Below the pieces are notes generated by a model, which was not told the DNA's origin, did no database searches, and was given only the letters and a program-made list of their open reading frames with translations. The position numbers were made by a program, and so were the translations under genes. Below are positions 9,577 through 18,995 of a DNA stretch of 64,000 nucleotides, in pieces. The stretch is from NCBI GenBank assembly GCA_963816985.1, contig CAWFMF010000004.1, positions 1,984,001 through 2,048,000 of the forward strand. Direction: 5' to 3'. Positions within the stretch are counted from its first letter, which is position 1; every line of letters starts with the position of its first letter. Origin of the DNA: JAIVJM01 sp963816985 (GTDB taxonomy: Bacteria > Acidobacteriota > Blastocatellia > Pyrinomonadales > Pyrinomonadaceae).

Positions 9577-9870
9577 AACGTGTACCTCAGTTGTCGTCTA
9601 GTAGCTCCACGGCTCTGTCGCCACGCCCGCGACGAGTCATAGTCCGTCCTTCAAGAGGGTCGCGGCGCGATCCAAAGGCGGCACCAGCAAATACCACAAA
9701 TGTTAAATGAAATTCACGGGCCGAGATACTTTATTGTGTTAAAGCGGCACCCGGCGGGGGTGAAACGGTCGCAAGTTTTGACGGGAGCCGTGGTCGAATG
9801 GATTGGTCGTGTTGCGAAAAATGAGACGACCTCGAACGAGTCCGCGGGGGAGATGCTGAAGGCCGCCCCG

Positions 9871-9899
9871 TTGACACTCCGCGCCTCCGGTAATATCTT
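9871..9899 (+). promoter_or_regulatory. Sigma-70-type promoter for the secreted protein-GH16 pair
   Basis: TTGACA at 9871-9876 and TATCTT at 9894-9899 with a 17-base spacer, about 45 bases before the TTG start at 9943. The rest of the 366-base gap 9577-9942 holds nothing else I can recognise. Confidence 0.6.
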
Positions 9900-9942
9900 T
9901 CTCCGCGCAAATAAAAGCTATGTTGAAAATCAGGAGGTGCAC

Positions 9943-11052
9943 TTGAGAAAGATGACCGGGTTCGCTTCGTCGTGCTCATTATTGGCGTCGGCGTTGATAG
10001 TCCTGCTCCTCTCGGCCAACACATCCGCCGTGAGTCAGGAGCAGCCGACCGTCGCCAGGGACTCCGTGCAGGTCACGGCCTTCACCTACAACGTGTACAA
10101 GAAGAACTACGACGTGTGGAGCTGGGTTCCGCGGACTGAGTTCCGCGTCAACGGGCCGATCCCCAGCGGCGGCCAACTCTACGTCGAATACACCGTCCCC
10201 GGCGTGGGGGTGGTGAAGTTCGACTGCCCGACCGAGGAGACGCAGGCGGGCCGCTGGTGGAAGGTTTCGTGCGGCGCGCGCGACATCCCCGAAGAGAAGT
10301 CTTCGACCTACACCGGCCCGGTCAGCTTCGCCATCAAGCTGCGGAACGAGTTGGCGAGCACGGACTCGACGCTCTTCAACGGCAAGGCGAAGGTCGAGAA
10401 AGCGCTCTCGAACGAGCACGGCCCGAAGGCCGCCAACCATTTCGTCTATTTCGTGAACCACGACTGGAACCTGCCCATCGGCTACGTCTATCTGCTTCCC
10501 AACGATTTGAAAGGTTGGGACCGCCCGGACTTCCACATGTCATTCTGGGTGCGTGGGGATGCGTACAACTTCAAGCCGCACCTCTTCCACAACGGCAAGG
10601 AGGTCGGCAAGAAGTCTCTAGACGGTCAGGAGGTCGGCAGGGCCAGTTGCGAGTCGGACATCGAGAACAACACCACGCACTACGTCGCCGAGAACATCCC
10701 GCAGAAGGCGAAGTGGGCGCGCGTCAGGTGCAGCTTCCCGAACATCGTCGGCTGGGACAAGTCGGGGGAGAACTACAGCCTCTTCGGGCCGCCCCACTCC
10801 ATCAGCGCGAATCCGGGCGAGTACGAGTTGAAGGTGCTCTGGAATAACAAACTGGCGAGGTCGGTGAAGTTCACGGTCGCCGCCGACGGCAAGTTCGACA
10901 ACGGCATCGCCTCTTCGAGCAAACTGGGCAGCGACCGCGTCATCGTGCCCGTCGCGGTGCTCGGCGATCAGGACGGCCAGTGGGACAAGACGAGTTGGAA
11001 GACCGAAGCGTTCTACGGAAATCCGCTGACGGGCTTCACGGCTTTGCCGTAA
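9943..11052 (+). CDS. Secreted protein of unknown function, operon partner of GH16
   Basis: A 369-residue exported protein. I chose the TTG at 9943 because AGGAGG lies five bases upstream and a promoter 45 bases upstream would exclude longer starts. The N-terminus has a signal peptide with core LLASALIVLLLSANTSAV. The mature protein is beta-rich with repeated aromatic-glycine patterns (VQVTAFTYNVYKKNYDVWSW, DFHMSFWVRGDAYNFKPHLF) and several Cys that could form disulfides. No catalytic motif is recognised. It ends 16 bases before the GH16 gene, so the two are probably co-transcribed, and a role in polysaccharide binding or delivery is possible but unproven. Confidence 0.75.
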   Translation: MRKMTGFASSCSLLASALIVLLLSANTSAVSQEQPTVARDSVQVTAFTYNVYKKNYDVWSWVPRTEFRVNGPIPSGGQLYVEYTVPGVGVVKFDCPTEETQAGRWWKVSCGARDIPEEKSSTYTGPVSFAIKLRNELASTDSTLFNGKAKVEKALSNEHGPKAANHFVYFVNHDWNLPIGYVYLLPNDLKGWDRPDFHMSFWVRGDAYNFKPHLFHNGKEVGKKSLDGQEVGRASCESDIENNTTHYVAENIPQKAKWARVRCSFPNIVGWDKSGENYSLFGPPHSISANPGEYELKVLWNNKLARSVKFTVAADGKFDNGIASSSKLGSDRVIVPVAVLGDQDGQWDKTSWKTEAFYGNPLTGFTALP

Positions 11053-11068
11053 CCCGGAGCCGTCCGCG

Positions 11069-11920
11069 ATGTCTGACCCACAACGACTCGCATTCCGTGT
11101 GCTTCTGCTTCTCGTCGCGAGCTTGCTTTTCGTCGGCGAGAAGCAGTCCGCAACCACGGGCGAACAAAGACTGCGCGGGTGGAAACTCGTCTGGTCGGAC
11201 GAGTTCGACTACCGGGGCTTGCCCGACCCGTCGAAGTGGGGCTACGACGTTGGCGGCCACGGGTGGGGCAACAAGGAGTTGCAGTTCTACACGGAGCGGC
11301 GCAAGGAGAACGCGCGCGTCGAGAACGGTCGCCTCATCATCGAGGCGCGGCGCGATAGGTGGGAGGGCCACGAGTACACGTCGGCGCGGCTCGTCACCAA
11401 GGGCAAAGGCGACTGGACTTATGGCCGCTTCGAGGTGGCGGCGAGGTTGCCTTCGGGGCGCGGCACCTGGCCCGCCGTCTGGATGCTCCCGACGCACAAG
11501 AGCTACGGCGGCGGCTACTGGCCCGACAACGGCGAGATTGACATCATGGAGCACGTCGGCTTCGACCCGGATGTCGTCCACGCCTCGGTGCATACGAAGG
11601 CTTACTATCATTCGATAGGCACGCAGAAGACGGCGAAGACGGATGTCCCGGCGGCGCGCACGGGGTTCAACGTCTACGCCGTTGAGTGGACGCCCGAAGA
11701 GGTTCGCGGTTACGTCAACGGGCGGCGCTACTTCGCCTTTAAGAATGAGCGACTCACCAACCCCGAAGCCGATGACAGGCAGTGGCCGTTCGACAAGCCG
11801 TTTCACCTGCTCCTCAACGTCGCCGTCGGCGGGGGATGGGGCGGCGCGAAGGGAGTGGACGAGACGATCTGGCCGCAGCGGATGGAGGTTGATTACGTCC
11901 GGGTTTATCGAGCGGAGTGA
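11069..11920 (+). CDS. Glycoside hydrolase family 16 (beta-glucanase/laminarinase-like), secreted
   Basis: A 283-residue secreted endo-beta-glucanase type enzyme. A hydrophobic signal (FRVLLLLVASLLFVG) leads into the GH16 jelly roll beginning WKLVWSDEFDYRGLPDPSKW. The catalytic signature NGEIDIMEHVG near residue 155 supplies nucleophile Glu, assisting Asp and acid/base Glu in the E-x-D-x-x-E order. Substrate-cleft residues GTWPAVWMLP and the C-terminal strand MEVDYVRVYRAE are standard. The E-x-D-x-x-E spacing with Met fits laminarinase and beta-1,3-glucanase members. It is downstream of a secreted unknown protein. Fungal or algal beta-glucan is a plausible substrate. Confidence 0.94.
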   Translation: MSDPQRLAFRVLLLLVASLLFVGEKQSATTGEQRLRGWKLVWSDEFDYRGLPDPSKWGYDVGGHGWGNKELQFYTERRKENARVENGRLIIEARRDRWEGHEYTSARLVTKGKGDWTYGRFEVAARLPSGRGTWPAVWMLPTHKSYGGGYWPDNGEIDIMEHVGFDPDVVHASVHTKAYYHSIGTQKTAKTDVPAARTGFNVYAVEWTPEEVRGYVNGRRYFAFKNERLTNPEADDRQWPFDKPFHLLLNVAVGGGWGGAKGVDETIWPQRMEVDYVRVYRAE

Positions 11921-11939
11921 GAGCGCCGGGCAGAGGGCT

Positions 11940-12671
11940 TCATGCCGTTGGCGATTCGCCTTGCTGAAGAGCCTGTCGAAGCCTTTTCGCTTCCAGCAGG
12001 ATTTCGCCGAGCAGCGCGGGGTTGAACGTCGAGGGTGCGGGCGTCTGGGCCGGATGCGTGTGGTCGTCAGGGTCGCCCAGTCCCGCCGTGCGTTGATGCC
12101 GGAGAAGGTCAAGAATCAGGCCGCGCACCTCCTGCGGATTATCGAGCCCGCGCAGCACGGCCCGGTGCGCCTGAGTGCCTTGCTCTTTCTTTTGTCCGCC
12201 CCCGCCCGCCGTGTCCACCTCCACGTTTGAAAAACCGAACAGCCGCTCGACCGGCCCCTGCTTGACGTGGACGTTCTGCGCGTTGGCGAACGTCAGCGTA
12301 ATCTCCCGAACAATCCACACCCCCTGACGAATCAAAAGGCTGCGGTCGGTGACGACGTACCAGCGCATCTCGTAATCGAGCCGCACGACCGTATACAACA
12401 CAGCCGCCTTGTAGGCCGCGAACAGCAGCAGCGGGATGACTAAGAAGATGAATTTCACGTTGACGGCGAGAATCACGGCGCTCGCGAGCAGCACCGCGAG
12501 CGCCCAGACGGCGGCGTAGAGTTTCCAGTAGAAGAGCTTGTAACGGAGGTACGCGGGGCACGCGCGGAAGATGCGCAGCGACTCGTCCTGCTCGTGTCCC
12601 GCCGGGGGTTCCGGCTGCGTCTCTTCCACTTTCAAGAGGGGGAAAGAGACGCGCTTCAGCAATTCATACAT
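11940..12671 (-). CDS. Bacterial PH (bPH2/DUF304) membrane protein
   Basis: A 243-residue membrane protein with two hydrophobic helices (about residues 48-92) followed by a bacterial pleckstrin-homology domain (RWYVVTDRSLLIRQGVWIVR, then VKQGPVERLFGFSNVEVDTA). Its start overlaps the stop of the next upstream gene (12664) by eight bases, so the two PH proteins form a translationally coupled pair like the Bacillus YdbS/YdbT pair. The C-terminal 60 residues are hydrophilic and Pro-rich. The function of these families is poorly known; export or membrane-stress roles have been suggested. Confidence 0.85.
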   Translation of the reverse strand: MYELLKRVSFPLLKVEETQPEPPAGHEQDESLRIFRACPAYLRYKLFYWKLYAAVWALAVLLASAVILAVNVKFIFLVIPLLLFAAYKAAVLYTVVRLDYEMRWYVVTDRSLLIRQGVWIVREITLTFANAQNVHVKQGPVERLFGFSNVEVDTAGGGGQKKEQGTQAHRAVLRGLDNPQEVRGLILDLLRHQRTAGLGDPDDHTHPAQTPAPSTFNPALLGEILLEAKRLRQALQQGESPTA

Positions 12672-13200
12672 GACGCTTCGCCTCGGTCAGCTCGCGGATG
12701 GCGCGCAACTCGTCACGGATGCCGGCGAGCGCCGCGTCAACCGGGCTCGTCTCCGGCGGCGTCGCCGCGACGCCTTTGATGAGCTTATGCCCGCGCATTC
12801 TCGCGTAGAGAAAGTTGCGTATCTCTTTAAACTCCTTCACGCCTTCGATGGATTCCCCGGCGCTCGTGCTGCCCGAAGCGGTTTGAATCTCGACTTTCCC
12901 TATTCCGAGCCACCGCTCGAAGAGGTTTCGCGAGACGTGAATATCCTGTATGCGGGCGTAGGTGAGGTAACTCTCCTTGCGCCAGAGAATGCCGTGAGCC
13001 ACGCTGACGCCCTCGGCGTCGAAGCGGTAACGCAGGGTTATGAAACGGAAATAGAGCGGGACGAGGGCAAACAGGAACCCGACGTTAGCGAAGAGGCTGT
13101 AGATCACATACAGCCAGAGGAGCTTGTCGTCGGGCCTCGTCAAGGCGAAGATGTGATTCGCATCAACGTCCGAAAGATGACCGTCCTTGTCGTCGTGCAT
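12664..13200 (-). CDS. Bacterial PH (bPH2/DUF304) membrane protein, first of pair
   Basis: A 178-residue protein. After a short hydrophilic N-terminus and LWLYVIYSLFANVGFLFALVPLYF (membrane helices, about residues 30-60), a PH domain begins at LRYRFDAEGVSVAHGILWRK and contains YARIQDIHVSRNLFERWLGI and the VEIQTASG strand that is typical of DUF304. The C-terminal tail is helical. It overlaps the following PH gene by eight bases and probably forms a complex with it (inference). Confidence 0.85.
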   Translation of the reverse strand: MHDDKDGHLSDVDANHIFALTRPDDKLLWLYVIYSLFANVGFLFALVPLYFRFITLRYRFDAEGVSVAHGILWRKESYLTYARIQDIHVSRNLFERWLGIGKVEIQTASGSTSAGESIEGVKEFKEIRNFLYARMRGHKLIKGVAATPPETSPVDAALAGIRDELRAIRELTEAKRHV

Positions 13201-13244
13201 GGGCGAAACCCCCGCTCCCGGTTCAGTTGTAGAACTTCAGACCT

Positions 13245-13304
13245 CGCTCACCGGCGGCAGTTCTGCTGCGTTCCATTGCCGCCCGGCGAAGCGCTTGGTT
13301 AGGC
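13245..13304 (-). other. attC-like imperfect palindrome at the end of the methyltransferase gene
   Basis: On the minus strand the methyltransferase stop codon sits inside GCCTAAC, which fits the RYYYAAC box that starts integron attC sites. It is followed by a long imperfect palindrome (13245-13259 against 13277-13293) with unpaired bases, as in attC stems. A matching GTTRRRY box at the far end is missing, so this is a degenerate site or a chance resemblance. Confidence 0.3.
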
Positions 13305-14067
13305 TTTGCGCAGACCCTGTAACATTCGATAAGTTTTGTAAATCACCTTGCTGACTATGCTCTCCGACTTTTCACGATGGACGATGGTATAGCTTTTATT
13401 CTGAGTCATGGTCTTTTGAGCAAGCACCCAGTCGGTCTCCTGCGAGACTATTAAATTTCCGTAATGCGGATGTTGTTTGACCAGCAGCTCAAAGACCTCT
13501 CTAATGTGCGGGATTTCCTGCTCGTCCTTAGATAAGGAACGGTGAGTTATGCCGTCGGTCGAATCGAGCCGGCTGCTCGCCGCCGCGTATGTCCAGTCGT
13601 AGTCGTCAAAAATAATCCAACCATTCTTTTTAAGAAGCTTATCTACAAAGAAAAAAGCCGCGCCGTCAATAGTCCAGTTTTTGGGTCCATCAATAATACA
13701 GAGGTCGTAGACTTCATCGCAGACATTGTCTTTCGTGTTGTTCGCAATCTCGTCATGCAGAAACCACGTGTACCCTGTCTGCATACGTCTCACGGTGGCA
13801 AAGTCTGAAAGACCGGTCTTCTCCAACTGCTCTTCCGCGGACGGCTTGAATGTATCCTTAACTTCGATTAAATCTACGGACGTAATTGAGCCTTCGCCAA
13901 GCTCCTGTAGGGCCGCGGCCATGTAGCAAGTGGCTGTGCCGTGAGCGATTCCTAATTCGAGGATGTTCGTGAGTCTTTCCCTGAGGATAAGTTCAAAGGA
14001 ATTGGCCGTTAGCCTTCGAGATGAAGGGCACATGGCCCACCATTGAAGCTATTTCCTCGAATCTCAT
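13299..14067 (-). pseudogene. Class I SAM-dependent methyltransferase (Methyltransf_24-like), single-base frameshift
   Basis: The true start is ATG 14067, with AGGAG seven bases upstream. It gives MRFEEIASMVGHVPFISKAN..QFL and then hits TGA (13995-13993). The family continues in the next frame as ELILRERLTNILELGIAHGT, the SAM-binding region. Removing one T in CTTTGAA restores a 255-residue protein with the usual ICT-type motifs (ITSVDLIEVKD, YDLCIIDGPKNW, KKNGWIIFDDYDWTY). Total span 769 bases equals 3n+1. The gene is markedly AT-richer than its neighbours, a sign of transfer. Alternatives are a sequencing error, a pseudogene, or +1 frameshifting at CTT-TGA. The substrate is unknown. Confidence 0.8.
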
Positions 14068-14155
14068 TTCTTTCTCCTGAACCCCATTGAACGAGCCGTG
14101 AGATGCGGCCCGCGCATCGTCAGAGAGCTACTGTTTCCTATCGGCCCGAACCATG

Positions 14156-14293
14156 TCAATCACTACGGCGCTGATGACCAAAACTAAAAGGCGCGCCTTC
14201 AACCAGAAAGACATCCTGACCCTGCTCGTTCTTAATGTAGAAAGCCCAGCCCAAGCTAAACAACTTCTGTTTCAGGAGGTAGCGCATACTCAT
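14156..14293 (-). pseudogene. LURP-one-related (YxjI-like) gene remnant
   Basis: A 45-codon frame beginning MSMRYLLKQKLFSLGWAFYI and continuing KNEQGQDVFLVEGAPFSFG resembles the N-terminus of LURP-one-related (LOR, DUF567) proteins, which are normally about 160-200 residues. After SFG the similarity stops and the frame ends within six codons; no continuation is visible in the other frames before the methyltransferase start. GGGAGAG precedes the ATG. I read it as a truncated remnant. Confidence 0.55.
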
Positions 14294-14338
14294 CTCTCCC
14301 GTCTCTCTGAACCATACACGGGTAATGCCGTATCGGAT

Positions 14339-14461
14339 TCATTTTAAGACCTTGAGTTTTTCAGGAGTTACATAAGCCGTCGGAGGTCTCGACTGTGGGC
14401 GAGCGTGCGGGCCGGACGAGACTAACAAGATGAAGAGGACGAGCAGGCTTGAAGTCTTCAT
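14339..14461 (-). CDS. Small secreted peptide, 40 residues
   Basis: MKTSSLLVLFILLVSSGPHA is a convincing signal-peptide-like N-terminus, followed by a short Pro/Lys-rich tail that ends in KLKVLK. It starts 37 bases after the esterase-TPR gene on the same strand. No strong Shine-Dalgarno. It may be a small exported peptide or the decayed start of a larger secreted protein; I do not recognise it. Confidence 0.35.
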   Translation of the reverse strand: MKTSSLLVLFILLVSSGPHARPQSRPPTAYVTPEKLKVLK

Positions 14462-14497
14462 TGGCGTTCTCTCACTCCGCGAGATATGAGGGGGCGG

Positions 14498-15907
14498 CTA
14501 ATTGGCGAGTCTCTCCAGAAGCTTCTTATACCCTTCCTCTTCGCGCAGGGGGGCGAGCGACTTGTTGCCGGTGATCTCCGGGCGGTCTTTGAACCCTTTT
14601 TCGACGGCGAGCGTGAGCGCCTGCAAGCCTTTGCGTTTCTCGCCCCGCAAAGAGTAGGCGCAGGCGAGGTGGAAGAGGACGTAAGGGTTTTCGGGCTCAA
14701 TCTCCGAAGCCGTTTCGAGATAGAAGACGGCGTCGCCTTTATCCTTCAGTGACTCGCGGTATCGCATCCCCTCCTCGACGACGAGGACGTAGATGCCGTT
14801 CAGCGTGCGCCGCGCGACCCGGCGTTCCGCGCTCTCCTTCTCGCGCCGCGAGTCGGTGCGGAGCGTCTTAATCTTCGAGTTGAAAGACGCGCTCGCCTCC
14901 ATTCGATTCTCGACGCCCTTGCGCGTCTGCAACAACTGTAAGAGGTCGGTGGTGATTTCCTTCTGCCGTCTGACCTCGTCGTCCTGCTCCTTCAAGGCCC
15001 GCTTGATGTCTTTGCCGCCTTCGAGCTGTTTGACCTTCTCGCGGGCGGGCGAGACATCTCGCAGGCCCTCATAGTCCGTCGCCAGCGCGCGGTAAGTCCT
15101 GTAAGCCTCGTAGGCCCGTCCCGCCTGTTCCTCGTCGCGCGCCTTTTGCAACTGCTTTTGCCACAAGTCTTCGACTATCCCCCGGTCGCCTTTCCGCCCG
15201 ACGGACTTTGCGGCCTGTAACTCGATCCAGCCCAACGCCCCTTCGGCCACTTCAGCCGGAGCCCAGTCGTGCGCGCCGTCGAACAGCTCGACGCGGTGCG
15301 GGAAGCCGAGCTTGCCTAAGGTGCTTTCGAGCTGGACGATTTCGGGGAAGTTGAAATCTTCAACCCCGGCGGTGACGTAGAGCGCGAAGGGCGTCGAAGC
15401 CGAAGGCTTGATGTCGGCGGGGAAGCCCGCGCCGCAGGCGATGACGCCTTTGATGCAGCCGCCGCAGTTGGCAGCGAGCGTGATTGCGAGACGCGCGCCG
15501 CCGGAAAACCCCGCTGCGTAGACGCGCGTCTCGTCAATCGAGAAGCGCGCGCGCGTGTCGTTGACGACCGCGCTCGCGGCGGCGAGCGAGGGCCGGAGCG
15601 GCCCGTTGCGCGAGTTGTTCGAGCCGACGACGATCCAGCCGTACTTCTCGGCGGCGTCTTTGAAACGCTCGACGGGCACGCGCCCGCGCGCCACGGGGTC
15701 GAAGCTGTAGAGGACTGGGAACTTCTTGTCGCTGCTGTAGGATTTGGGAAGGTAGAGCGCGTAGCTCTGCTCTGCGTCACTGGCGCAGACCACTTTTTCG
15801 ATGACGACGCCACGGGCTAACTCCTGCGCGGACGCGGCCCCCGCGAGGCACATGTGAAGGACGAAGGCGAGAATGAGACGGGTGAAAAGTTGACGCCGCA
15901 CGAGCAC
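14498..15907 (-). CDS. Secreted alpha/beta hydrolase (esterase/PHB-depolymerase-like) with C-terminal TPR region
   Basis: A 469-residue exported protein: signal peptide (LILAFVLHMCLAGAASAQ), then an alpha/beta hydrolase domain (about 35-255) with the nucleophile elbow YAAGFSGGARLAI, a likely acid region GVEDFNFPE and catalytic His in ELFDGAHDWAP. A long helical, charged segment follows (about 260-370), then a TPR-like tail (YVLFHLACAYSLRGEKRKGL). The combination of a LpqC/feruloyl-esterase-type hydrolase with a TPR tail is common in acidobacterial secreted proteins. Substrate unknown. Confidence 0.85.
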   Translation of the reverse strand: MLVRRQLFTRLILAFVLHMCLAGAASAQELARGVVIEKVVCASDAEQSYALYLPKSYSSDKKFPVLYSFDPVARGRVPVERFKDAAEKYGWIVVGSNNSRNGPLRPSLAAASAVVNDTRARFSIDETRVYAAGFSGGARLAITLAANCGGCIKGVIACGAGFPADIKPSASTPFALYVTAGVEDFNFPEIVQLESTLGKLGFPHRVELFDGAHDWAPAEVAEGALGWIELQAAKSVGRKGDRGIVEDLWQKQLQKARDEEQAGRAYEAYRTYRALATDYEGLRDVSPAREKVKQLEGGKDIKRALKEQDDEVRRQKEITTDLLQLLQTRKGVENRMEASASFNSKIKTLRTDSRREKESAERRVARRTLNGIYVLVVEEGMRYRESLKDKGDAVFYLETASEIEPENPYVLFHLACAYSLRGEKRKGLQALTLAVEKGFKDRPEITGNKSLAPLREEEGYKKLLERLAN

Positions 15908-15989
15908 TTCCTCTGCGACGATTATAACCGCCGCCTTCGTGCACCGTCACCGGCAAGTTGTAAAAACCGAACGCTCCTCAACTCCTCTC

Positions 15990-18630
15990 TCACTCATGCC
16001 GCAGCGCGTTCATCGGGTCAACGCGCGTCGCGCGACGGGCGGGGATTGAGCAGGCCAAAAGCGCGACCGTCATCAAGATAATCACGACGGAAGTGAACGT
16101 CGCGGGGTCTGTGCTGCTCACCTCGTAGAGCAGGCTCGAAAGGAAGCGCGACAGCATGAGCGAGGCCGCCACGCCGACGGCCACGCCGACGAGGCTCAAG
16201 ACCATCCCGTGCCCGACGACGAGCCGGAAGATGTCGCGCCTGCGTGCGCCGAGCGCGATGCGGATGCCTATCTCGCGCGTCCTCTGGCTGACGGCGTAGG
16301 CGATGACGCCGTAAATCCCGACCGCCGCCAAGACGAGCGCGACGGCGGCGAAGACGCTCAGCAGCACGCCCCGGTAGCGAGACTGTCCGAGCGAGTCGGA
16401 CACCATCTGCTCCATCGTCTTGATGTCGGAGAGAGCAAGGTCTGGGTCAATGGCATTCACTTCGCGGCGGACGGTCGAGACCAGATTCGTTGGGTCGCCT
16501 TCGACGCGCAGCACCAGATTCATCATGCGGATGTTGATTGGGTCCTGCGCGAAGGGGACATACATGGCCGGGGCGACTTCGGTCGCGAGCCCTCTGTCCT
16601 TCACGTCCCCGACGACGCCGACGACGGTCGTCCACTCGCACTCCGTGCAGCCTCCGGTCTTCAGTCGCATCCCGACCGCCTCGCCTTCGGGGAAGTGCCG
16701 CCGGGCGAACGCCTCGGAGACGACCATCACCAGCGGGGCTCCGTCCACGTCCTGCTCCGAGAGGTAGCGGCCCTTCAGCAGAGGGATGCCCATCGTGCGG
16801 AAGTAATCGGGGCCGACCCCCATGTTCTCGGCGACCTCCTGCGACTGACCGGGCGGCGTCGGTCGGCTCTCAAGGTCGAAGTTATTCGAGTCAATGAAAT
16901 TGTCGAGCGGGAGGTTCGACGAGACGCTCGCCGTCTGCACGCCCGGCAGCGTCTGCACCCTCCGCACCAACTCCTCGTTGAATTTGATTGCCTGTTCCAC
17001 CTCCGCGTATTTCCGCGCCGGGAGCGGGACTCTCATCGTCAGCAGTTGAGACGAATCGAAGCCCGGCTCGACACGTTGCAGGCGCATGAAGCTGTTGAGC
17101 ATCAGTCCCGCACCGACGAGCAGCGGCAAGGCGAGAGCGAACTCCGCGACGACTAACAGCTCACGCAAACGCCGCCGACCGGGGACTTCCGCGCCGCCCA
17201 CGTCCACCGCCCTTCAGCGGCCCGTCCAAGTCGGGACTGACGCTATACAGAGCGGGCAGCAGTCCGAAGACGAGGCAGCTCAGCAACGTGCCGAGCGCGG
17301 CGAAGCCGAGCACCCGACCGTCAACACTTACCTGATCGAGACGCGGGATGCCCTGCGGGCTCAAGGCCAGCAGCACGTCAACGCTCCAGACCGCGAGCAA
17401 AAGCCCCGCCCCGCCGCCCACGACGGCCAAAAGCAAGCTCTCCGTAAATAACTGCCGCAGCAGACGGAAGCGACCCGCGCCGAGCGCCGCGCGGATGGCA
17501 ATCTCCCTCTGCCTCGTCGTGGCGCGCGCCAACAGCAGGTTCGCGACGTTGACCGAGGCGAGCAGCAGCACGCAGCCGACCGCGCCGAGCAGAACCAGCA
17601 GCGTCGTCCCGACGTTCCCGACGAGCGCCTGCTTGAGCGGCGTCGAGACGTAAGTCGCGTTCGCGTCCGAGAAGGTGTGCGCCCACTGCGCGTAGGTCAC
17701 GCGCGCGACCCTCCGAAGCTCCTCTTGCCCCTGCTCTTCGCTCACCCCCGCGCCGCGCCGCGCAATGACGCGCAGGTTAAAGGGGCCGCGCCGCTTCGGC
17801 GTCTGCAACCGTAGAATCGGCCAGAGGTCGGGCGACGTGCCTTCGGGCGAGACGAAGCCCGGCGGCATGACGCCGACGACCGTGTAGCCGACGCCGTCCA
17901 GCGTCAGCCGCCGCCCGATTGCTTCCGCGTCGGAACCCAGACGACGCTGCCAGAAGCCGTGGCTGATGACGACGGCCTGCTCCGCGTCGGGGCGACCATC
18001 GCCCGGCAGAAACGTCCGCCCGCGCCACGGGCTCACGCCCAACGTCTCGAAGAACCCGTCGGTCGCGAAAGTGGCCTTGATTTGTTCGGGGCGCTCGCCG
18101 CCGGTCAGCGTCACGCCGCGCTGCGTGAAGGCCGCGAGGCCGTCCGATTGCTTGTACTCCTTCTCTAACGCCTCGAAGTCGGCGACCGAGATGCCGAAGC
18201 GGTTCATCGAGCTGTTCTGCTGGAAGATGGTGTCCAGACGCTCCGGCTCCGGGTACGGCAGGGGCCGCAGCAGCACGCCGTTGACGATGCTGAAGATGGC
18301 CGTGTTCGCGCCGATGCCGAGCGCGAGCGTGGCGACGGCGACGAGGGTGAAGCCGGGTTTCTTCAACAGCGTCCGCACGCCGAAGTAGAGGTCTTGCCAG
18401 AGGTCTTCGACGAGCCTCACGCCCCTCGCCTCGCGGCACTGCTCTTTGGCCCGCTCCACGCCGCCGAAACTTCTGAGCGCCGCGCGCCGCGCCTCCGAAG
18501 GACTCAGCCCGCCCGCGATGTTCAGCTCGGTCTGGCGCTCAAGATGAAAGCGCACTTCTTCGTCCAACTCGCGCTCCACCGAACCCTTGCGCAGAAGCGC
18601 CCGCAGCTGTCTACTTATCCTGCCAAGCAT
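15990..18630 (-). CDS. ADOP family ABC-type permease (MacB/FtsX-like), single-base frameshift
   Basis: Acidobacterial duplicated orphan permease: two MacB_PCD-FtsX units in one chain without an ATPase. The first half has ELDEEVRFHLE, a membrane helix GFTLVAVATLALGIGANTAI, a periplasmic core domain and an FtsX domain (REIAIRAALGAGRFRLLRQL). The second half repeats this from RRRLRELLVVAEFALALPLL to REIGIRIALGARRRDIFRLV and ends MNALRHE, the family's usual end. The halves are in different frames; one extra base in the G run 17181-17184 (span 2641 = 3n+1) explains it. Corrected length 879 residues, normal for ADOP. Start ATG 18630 has AAGGTGG upstream. It follows the PadR regulator by 26 bases. 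Confidence 0.88.
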
Positions 18631-18656
18631 CACGCGCCACCTTTCGCTTCTTTCGC

Positions 18657-18989
18657 TTATGCGTCCCGCAGAATCGCCTCGACCGCCCCCGTGAAGCGCT
18701 CCCACGTCTCGCGCTCCGTCTCAAGCTGCTTCCGCCCCGCAGCCGTGAGCTTGTAGAACTTCGCCTGCCGGTTGTTGTCCGACGCCCTCCACTCGGCGGA
18801 GACCAGCCCGCGCTCCTCCAGACGGTGCAGCGCCGGGTAGAGCGCGCCCGGCGTCACGCTCAGGACTTCGCCGGAGACCAACTGCATCCGCTGCATGATG
18901 TCCCAGCCGTTGAGCGACCCCGACCGCAGCAGCCGCAGCACCAGCAGTTCGAGCGTCCCCTGTTTCAAAAGATCGGCCTTCTTCGTCAT
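18657..18989 (-). CDS. PadR-family transcriptional regulator
   Basis: A 110-residue winged-helix repressor. The PadR core LLKQGTLELLVLRLLRSGSL, then NGWDIMQRMQ, LSVTPGALYPALHRLEERGL (recognition helix) and a C-terminal dimerisation helix (about residues 80-108) are all present. ATG 18989 is chosen because AGGAGGAG immediately precedes it. PadR genes sit upstream of ADOP permeases in many Acidobacteriota and are presumed to control them. Two matching 19-base inverted-repeat boxes in its own promoter suggest autoregulation. Confidence 0.92.
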   Translation of the reverse strand: MTKKADLLKQGTLELLVLRLLRSGSLNGWDIMQRMQLVSGEVLSVTPGALYPALHRLEERGLVSAEWRASDNNRQAKFYKLTAAGRKQLETERETWERFTGAVEAILRDA

Positions 18990-18995
18990 ACTCCT

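Noticed and set aside
13245..13304. Complete integron attC site
   Set aside because: Only one RYYYAAC box is present; the matching GTTRRRY box is missing, so only an attC-like remnant is claimed.
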